Below are positions 60,646 to 64,000 of a stretch of 64,000 nucleotides of DNA, in pieces (the stretch's first letter is position 1; each line of letters starts with the position of its first letter). This stretch comes from an uncultured Phycisphaerales bacterium. Lineage in GTDB: Bacteria > Planctomycetota > Phycisphaerae > Sedimentisphaerales > Anaerobacaceae. The notes beneath the pieces are model-generated. The model worked only from the letters and a program-made list of their open reading frames with translations. It searched no databases and had not been told where the DNA came from. Where the stretch lies: contig CALEZT010000267.1 in NCBI GenBank assembly GCA_937927975.1, forward strand, positions 98,196 through 162,195, read 5' to 3'. The translations under genes were made by a program, and so were the position numbers.

Positions 60646-62991
60646 TCAAAGACAGGCATGAACCGGATGGTTCGCAGGTCTCTGCGTCTGTGCGGGGCTG
60701 TTGACGCCTTCGCACGCCGCGGGTTCGTGCTCAGTCACCGGCGCGCCGACTGCCAGCAGGTCTTCGGTCGTGAGCGTTTCGAGCGAGATTCCGGTCTCAC
60801 GCGAGATCGACTCGACCCAGGCGGTCATCGCCACGACCACCGCGGGGTCGAACTCGTAGCCACAGGAGTCCTTGAGCAAGGCCAGGGCCGCCTGCACGGA
60901 GCGGGAGTCGTGATAGGCCCGGCTGGACGTCAGGGCGTCGAACACATCGGCCGCCGCGATCACGCGGGCGCCCAGCGGAATCGCGGTACGGGCCAGTCCG
61001 TCGGGGTAACCTTGGCCGTTCCATTTTTCATGGTGGTGGCGGATAATGGCGGTCTCGCTCTCGAGGAAGCTCATCTTTTCGAGGATCTTGACCGCGATCA
61101 AGGGATGCTGCTCGATGACGCGCCGCTCCTGGGCGGTCAGGGGGTCGGTTTTGAACAGGACCGCGTCGGGGATGCCGATCTTGCCGATGTCGTGGATCAT
61201 TGCGGAACGTCGGATCAGGTCCACGTACTTGGGTCCCAGCTCCATCGTCCGCGCGATGCCGACCGCGTAGGCGGTGACGTTCTCGGAGTGCTTGCGCGCG
61301 TAGGTGTCCTTGGCTTCGAGGGCCTGGACCAGGCTCCAGATGCTCTCCATGAACAGCTTCTCGGCCTTCTCGGACAGACCCATGATGCGTCGCTGGAGTT
61401 TCTTGATCCGGTCGATCTCGATATCGCCTGCGGTGGCCAGGCGGCTCATCTCGGGCCCCCAGACCTTGACGCAGTTGCGACCGGCGTTCTTGGCCTCGTA
61501 CAGAGCGATGTCGGCGCGTCGCATGACGTCTGCGGACACCTCCGCGGGATCGAGCAGACTCTCGGCGACCCCGCAGCTGATCGACAGGTGCATGGCCGAG
61601 GGCGTCGAGGCGTTCTGCGCGTCGCGGACCTTCTGCTCTGCCTCGAAACGGATCTCGCAGACCCGCATTCGCAGGCGTTCGAGCAGGGCCTCGGCCTCCT
61701 GGGCGGTGGTCTCGGGCAGCAGCAGGACGAACTCGTCGCCGCCGTAGCGAGCCAGCACGTCGGGCCCTCGTTTCTCCTGGCGGACGTACTCGGCCAGTCT
61801 GCGAATGGCCTCGTCGCCGAGCGCGTGGCCCAGGGTGTCGTTGACCATTTTGAAGTGGTCCAGATCGATGATCCCGATGGAGAACGGTCGCTTGTACCGC
61901 ACGGCGCGGTCGTGCTCTTCGTGGAGCTTCTCTTCGAGCAGCTTTCTCGATCCGACCCCGGTCAGCGCGTCGGTCATGGACGTCAGACGGGCCTGCTGGT
62001 ATCGGGTGGCGTTCGTGAGGTGGGCGACGAGAATCTCGCGGGTCAGCTTGGCCTTGTACTCGATCAGCTCGCGGTTGGCCAGGCTCGACGCGGGCAGTCC
62101 GCACATGCACAGAAAGCCCGCCAGACGCTTCGCTCGACCCGAGCTGAATTCGGGCAGTCCGGCAATATCCAGCGGGAGCATGACGCGAGGGCCTTTGCCG
62201 CCGCAGCGGGCGCATTCGGCCGGGATCGTCGCGTCGAAATAGCTCTGCGAAAGGAAAAGGGGACATTCTACTTTTTCGGCGTTCTCACTTTTTGCAGCGT
62301 GCTGCGCAGGGGAAAAAGTAGAATGTCCCCTTTTGTCGTTCAGATCTGAGATTTCAGATTCAGTCGACGTCTCGACGTTCGGAACGCCTGGGAGCCGCGC
62401 GCCGACACAGGGGCAGCGGTTGGAGCTGATCAATTCGGGCTCGCGTTCGCGGTCGCCGCCGGGATAGAGGCACAGGATCGAGTTGGCGGCGCCGAACAGC
62501 TTGGGGACCTCGACCGCGACGATCTCCGCGGCCTCGGTCAGTTCGATGCTCTTGAGGCACTTGGAGAGCATGGCCACCTCCTGGGCGGCCGCCCGATCCT
62601 CCTGGAGTCGCTGGGACATGATGTCGCGGGCCGACAGGATGCCGACGACGGCGCCGTTCTCGACCAGCGGCAGGTGGCGGATTCGGTGGTTCATCATGAT
62701 CCGCGTCGCCTCGCTGGGGGCGATCCCCGGGGAGCAGGATACCACGCTTTGGGTCATGATCTGGCGGACAGAGATGTCCCGGCCGGACTGGGGGTGGACC
62801 GCGACATGGCGGGAGACGTCTCGTTCGGTGATCAGTCCGACGAACTGGCCATGATCGTCGAGCACGATCAGGCAGCCTACGTTGTGGGAGAGCATCTTGG
62901 CGGCGGCCTCTTTGATGCTGCAACCGTGGCCAATCGTGATGATCTGCGAGCAGCCGGCGCCAAACGCCGGGGTGTTGGTGGAGTCAAACAT
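60646..62991 (-). CDS. CBS-pair, GGDEF and HD-GYP protein (cyclic-di-GMP turnover), with an in-frame palindromic insertion
   Basis: 781 residues starting MFDSTNTPAFGAG (AAGGG 6 nt upstream; an ATG at 63018 is possible). Two CBS motifs at about residues 20-130 (AAKMLSHNVGCLIVLDDHGQFVGLITERDV and IMMNHRIRHLPLVENGAVVGILSARDI), a linker with four Cys (CPCV, CARCGG) that may bind metal, a GGDEF domain (DALTGVGSRKLLEEKL, YGGDEFVLLLPE) and an HD-GYP domain (HDIGKIGIPD, HHHEKWNGQGYPDGL). Both catalytic signatures are intact, so it could make and break cyclic-di-GMP, perhaps gated by nucleotide binding to CBS. Residues about 220-246 are encoded by an inverted-repeat element (62255-62334) of the same family as in the dehydratase gene. 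Confidence 0.9.
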   Translation of the reverse strand: MFDSTNTPAFGAGCSQIITIGHGCSIKEAAAKMLSHNVGCLIVLDDHGQFVGLITERDVSRHVAVHPQSGRDISVRQIMTQSVVSCSPGIAPSEATRIMMNHRIRHLPLVENGAVVGILSARDIMSQRLQEDRAAAQEVAMLSKCLKSIELTEAAEIVAVEVPKLFGAANSILCLYPGGDREREPELISSNRCPCVGARLPGVPNVETSTESEISDLNDKRGHSTFSPAQHAAKSENAEKVECPLFLSQSYFDATIPAECARCGGKGPRVMLPLDIAGLPEFSSGRAKRLAGFLCMCGLPASSLANRELIEYKAKLTREILVAHLTNATRYQQARLTSMTDALTGVGSRKLLEEKLHEEHDRAVRYKRPFSIGIIDLDHFKMVNDTLGHALGDEAIRRLAEYVRQEKRGPDVLARYGGDEFVLLLPETTAQEAEALLERLRMRVCEIRFEAEQKVRDAQNASTPSAMHLSISCGVAESLLDPAEVSADVMRRADIALYEAKNAGRNCVKVWGPEMSRLATAGDIEIDRIKKLQRRIMGLSEKAEKLFMESIWSLVQALEAKDTYARKHSENVTAYAVGIARTMELGPKYVDLIRRSAMIHDIGKIGIPDAVLFKTDPLTAQERRVIEQHPLIAVKILEKMSFLESETAIIRHHHEKWNGQGYPDGLARTAIPLGARVIAAADVFDALTSSRAYHDSRSVQAALALLKDSCGYEFDPAVVVAMTAWVESISRETGISLETLTTEDLLAVGAPVTEHEPAACEGVNSPAQTQRPANHPVHACL
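62255..62334. repeat. Inverted repeat element (AAAAGGGGACATTC type), copy 2, inside a coding gene
   Basis: Arms at 62255-62276 and 62313-62334, beginning AAAAGGGGACATTCTACTTT, perfectly complementary, 36 bp apart. No stop in the host frame. Confidence 0.9.
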
Positions 62992-63269
62992 CGTTAGCCC
63001 TTTCGTCACCGTCGTCATCCTCGTTGGTCTTCCATACCCACCGGGGATTAGGAGTATCGGCCCATACAATGACGTGCTTGAGTAGGGAAACCGCCCGGAC
63101 TGGAAAAAGGCAGATCGATCTGCTAATCTCCGACAAAGAATCGAGCGATGCAGCGAGCAGAGGCGTGGATTGCCGCGTAGAACTGGAAAGTGTGGGCAAT
63201 CTGAGAAAAATCGTTCGACCGTCAGAAAATGCGTTACGAAGTGCCCGCCGAGCGGCACTTATCTGCACA

Positions 63270-64000
63270 ATGATGACCATGGACCCAACAACACAGTCCG
63301 CTACGGATAGACAAGTGAACGAGACCGAGCTGGTTGAACGGGCTCAGCGAGGAGATCGGCAGAGCCTCAATACACTTGCCCAGATCGCCAGGGAACGCTT
63401 GAGGACGTACGTGTACCGAATCACCCAGAAGGACGATCTGACGCAGGAAATCGTGCAGGAGAGCTTGTTAGAAATGTGCAAGATACTGGGCAAGCTACAG
63501 AAAACCGACCGATTCTGGCCCTGGCTGTACGGCATCGCGACGAACAAACTGCATCGCCATTACCGGACGGAGAAGGCCCGCAAGCACGTCGCGGCTTCGG
63601 AAGAAAGGCGACGAGGGTCGGTGACCGAGCGTGAGGAGGGCTTCGAGGGCCTGGTCGGCGAAGAACTCAAGAACATCGTTTCCGGCGCCATGCAGAAGCT
63701 CAAGACCCGTCACAAGGCGGTGCTGGTCATGCGGTGTTACGATAATATGGCCTATAGCGATATTGCCGAATCGATGGGTTGCAGCGAGTTCAGCACGCGG
63801 ATGCTCTTCGTCAGGGCCAAAAAGGCCCTGCAGAAGGAGCTCCTGAGCCACGGGTTCGGGCGGGGCTCGCTCCTGGCGGCCCTGATCGTGTTCGGGAAGA
63901 TGACCGCCCCCAGCAAGGCGGCGGCCACCCAGCTCACCGTCCCGGCGGCAGCCCTGAACGCAGGTTTGGCCGCGAGCGTCGTGGGCCTGGCCAGCAGCAC
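63270..64000 (+). CDS. RNA polymerase sigma factor (sigma-70/ECF), C-terminally extended, cut by the window end
   Basis: Runs open from ATG 63270 (others at 63273 and 63279) to the window edge, 243 codons so far. N-terminal region 2: ELVERAQRGDRQSLNTLAQIARERLRTYVYRIT, LTQEIVQESLLEMCKILGKL and FWPWLYGIATNKLHRHYR. Region 4: LKTRHKAVLVMRCYDNMAYSDIAESMGCSEFSTRMLFVRAKKALQKEL. After region 4 an Ala-rich extension follows (SLLAALIVFGKM, AATQLTVPAAALNAGLAASVVGLASS) that contains a probable membrane segment, as in planctomycete sigma factors with membrane-spanning C-terminal extensions. Divergent from the CBS-GGDEF-HD-GYP gene across a 278-bp gap. Confidence 0.88.
   Translation, partial: MMTMDPTTQSATDRQVNETELVERAQRGDRQSLNTLAQIARERLRTYVYRITQKDDLTQEIVQESLLEMCKILGKLQKTDRFWPWLYGIATNKLHRHYRTEKARKHVAASEERRRGSVTEREEGFEGLVGEELKNIVSGAMQKLKTRHKAVLVMRCYDNMAYSDIAESMGCSEFSTRMLFVRAKKALQKELLSHGFGRGSLLAALIVFGKMTAPSKAAATQLTVPAAALNAGLAASVVGLASS

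Noticed and set aside
63102..63117. 16-nt match (GGAAAAAGGCAGATCG) to the arm of the element in pstS
   Set aside because: A single 16-nt identity within 64 kb is about what chance gives, and no inverted partner is present beside it.

Overview
The window looks like chromosomal DNA of an anaerobic planctomycete, probably class Phycisphaerae (order-level placement, e.g. Sedimentisphaerales, is inference). The clues are Tat-exported oxidoreductase- and isomerase-like proteins, a formylglycine sulfatase, a secreted GH2 glycosidase, a PEP-CTERM protein, sigma factors with odd partners or C-terminal extensions, oxygen-sensitive 2-hydroxyacyl-CoA-dehydratase-type reductases with their activase, and high GC throughout except one AT-rich island at 37.4-38.9 kb.

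Region by region. 0.5-6.7 kb (minus strand): an anaerobic reductase cluster, namely a DUF3034-like outer-membrane protein, a SAM methyltransferase, a double-cubane-cluster (YjiM-type) protein, two further 2-hydroxyacyl-CoA dehydratase-family subunits and the ATP-dependent activase. 6.8-9.5 kb (minus strand): three paralogous membrane-anchored proteins, each with an in-frame UGA followed by a conserved 40-41 residue tail and a SECIS-like hairpin exactly 13 nt downstream. I read these as a selenoprotein family with the motif Tyr-Gly-Sec-Gly-Gly-x-Cys. They form a self-contained transcription unit (consensus promoter at 9475-9503, strong terminator at 6767-6801) divergent from selA and selB (9.7-13.1 kb). 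This is the most interesting part of the window, and ordinary gene calling would truncate all three proteins at UGA. 13.4-20.2 kb: a Tat-exported sugar-isomerase-like protein, then a five-repeat Pho box and pstS-pstC-pstA-pstB1-pstB2-phoU, where the two PstB ATPases carry complementary degenerate motifs and probably form an asymmetric heterodimer. 20.5-30.5 kb: a Gfo/Idh/MocA oxidoreductase, a decayed gene, a secreted repeat protein, tRNA-Pro, a helix-turn-helix membrane protein, a beta-helix/metallo-hydrolase/LamG fusion and an LTA-synthase-like membrane phosphatase/transferase. 30.9-34 kb: parS sites, parB and dus, suggesting that the chromosome origin is not far away. 34-39.8 kb: a porin and an accessory island with an IS3 remnant, an AT-rich mosaic gene and a REP-associated tyrosine transposase flanked by its likely palindromic substrates. 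39.9-64 kb: ankyrin protein, SDR, GH2, dtd, PEP-CTERM protein, P-type ATPase, a secreted PEP/pyruvate-binding-domain protein, a large secreted protein of unknown function, queG, an ECF sigma/anti-sigma pair, sulfatase, lrgAB, a CBS-GGDEF-HD-GYP protein and a sigma factor cut by the window end.

Short inverted repeats are a second theme. At least five families are present, and some copies sit inside coding sequences without breaking the frame (2-hydroxyacyl-CoA dehydratase subunit, pstS, CBS-GGDEF-HD-GYP protein, mosaic gene). No CRISPR array, rRNA, selC, selD or parA was seen in the window.
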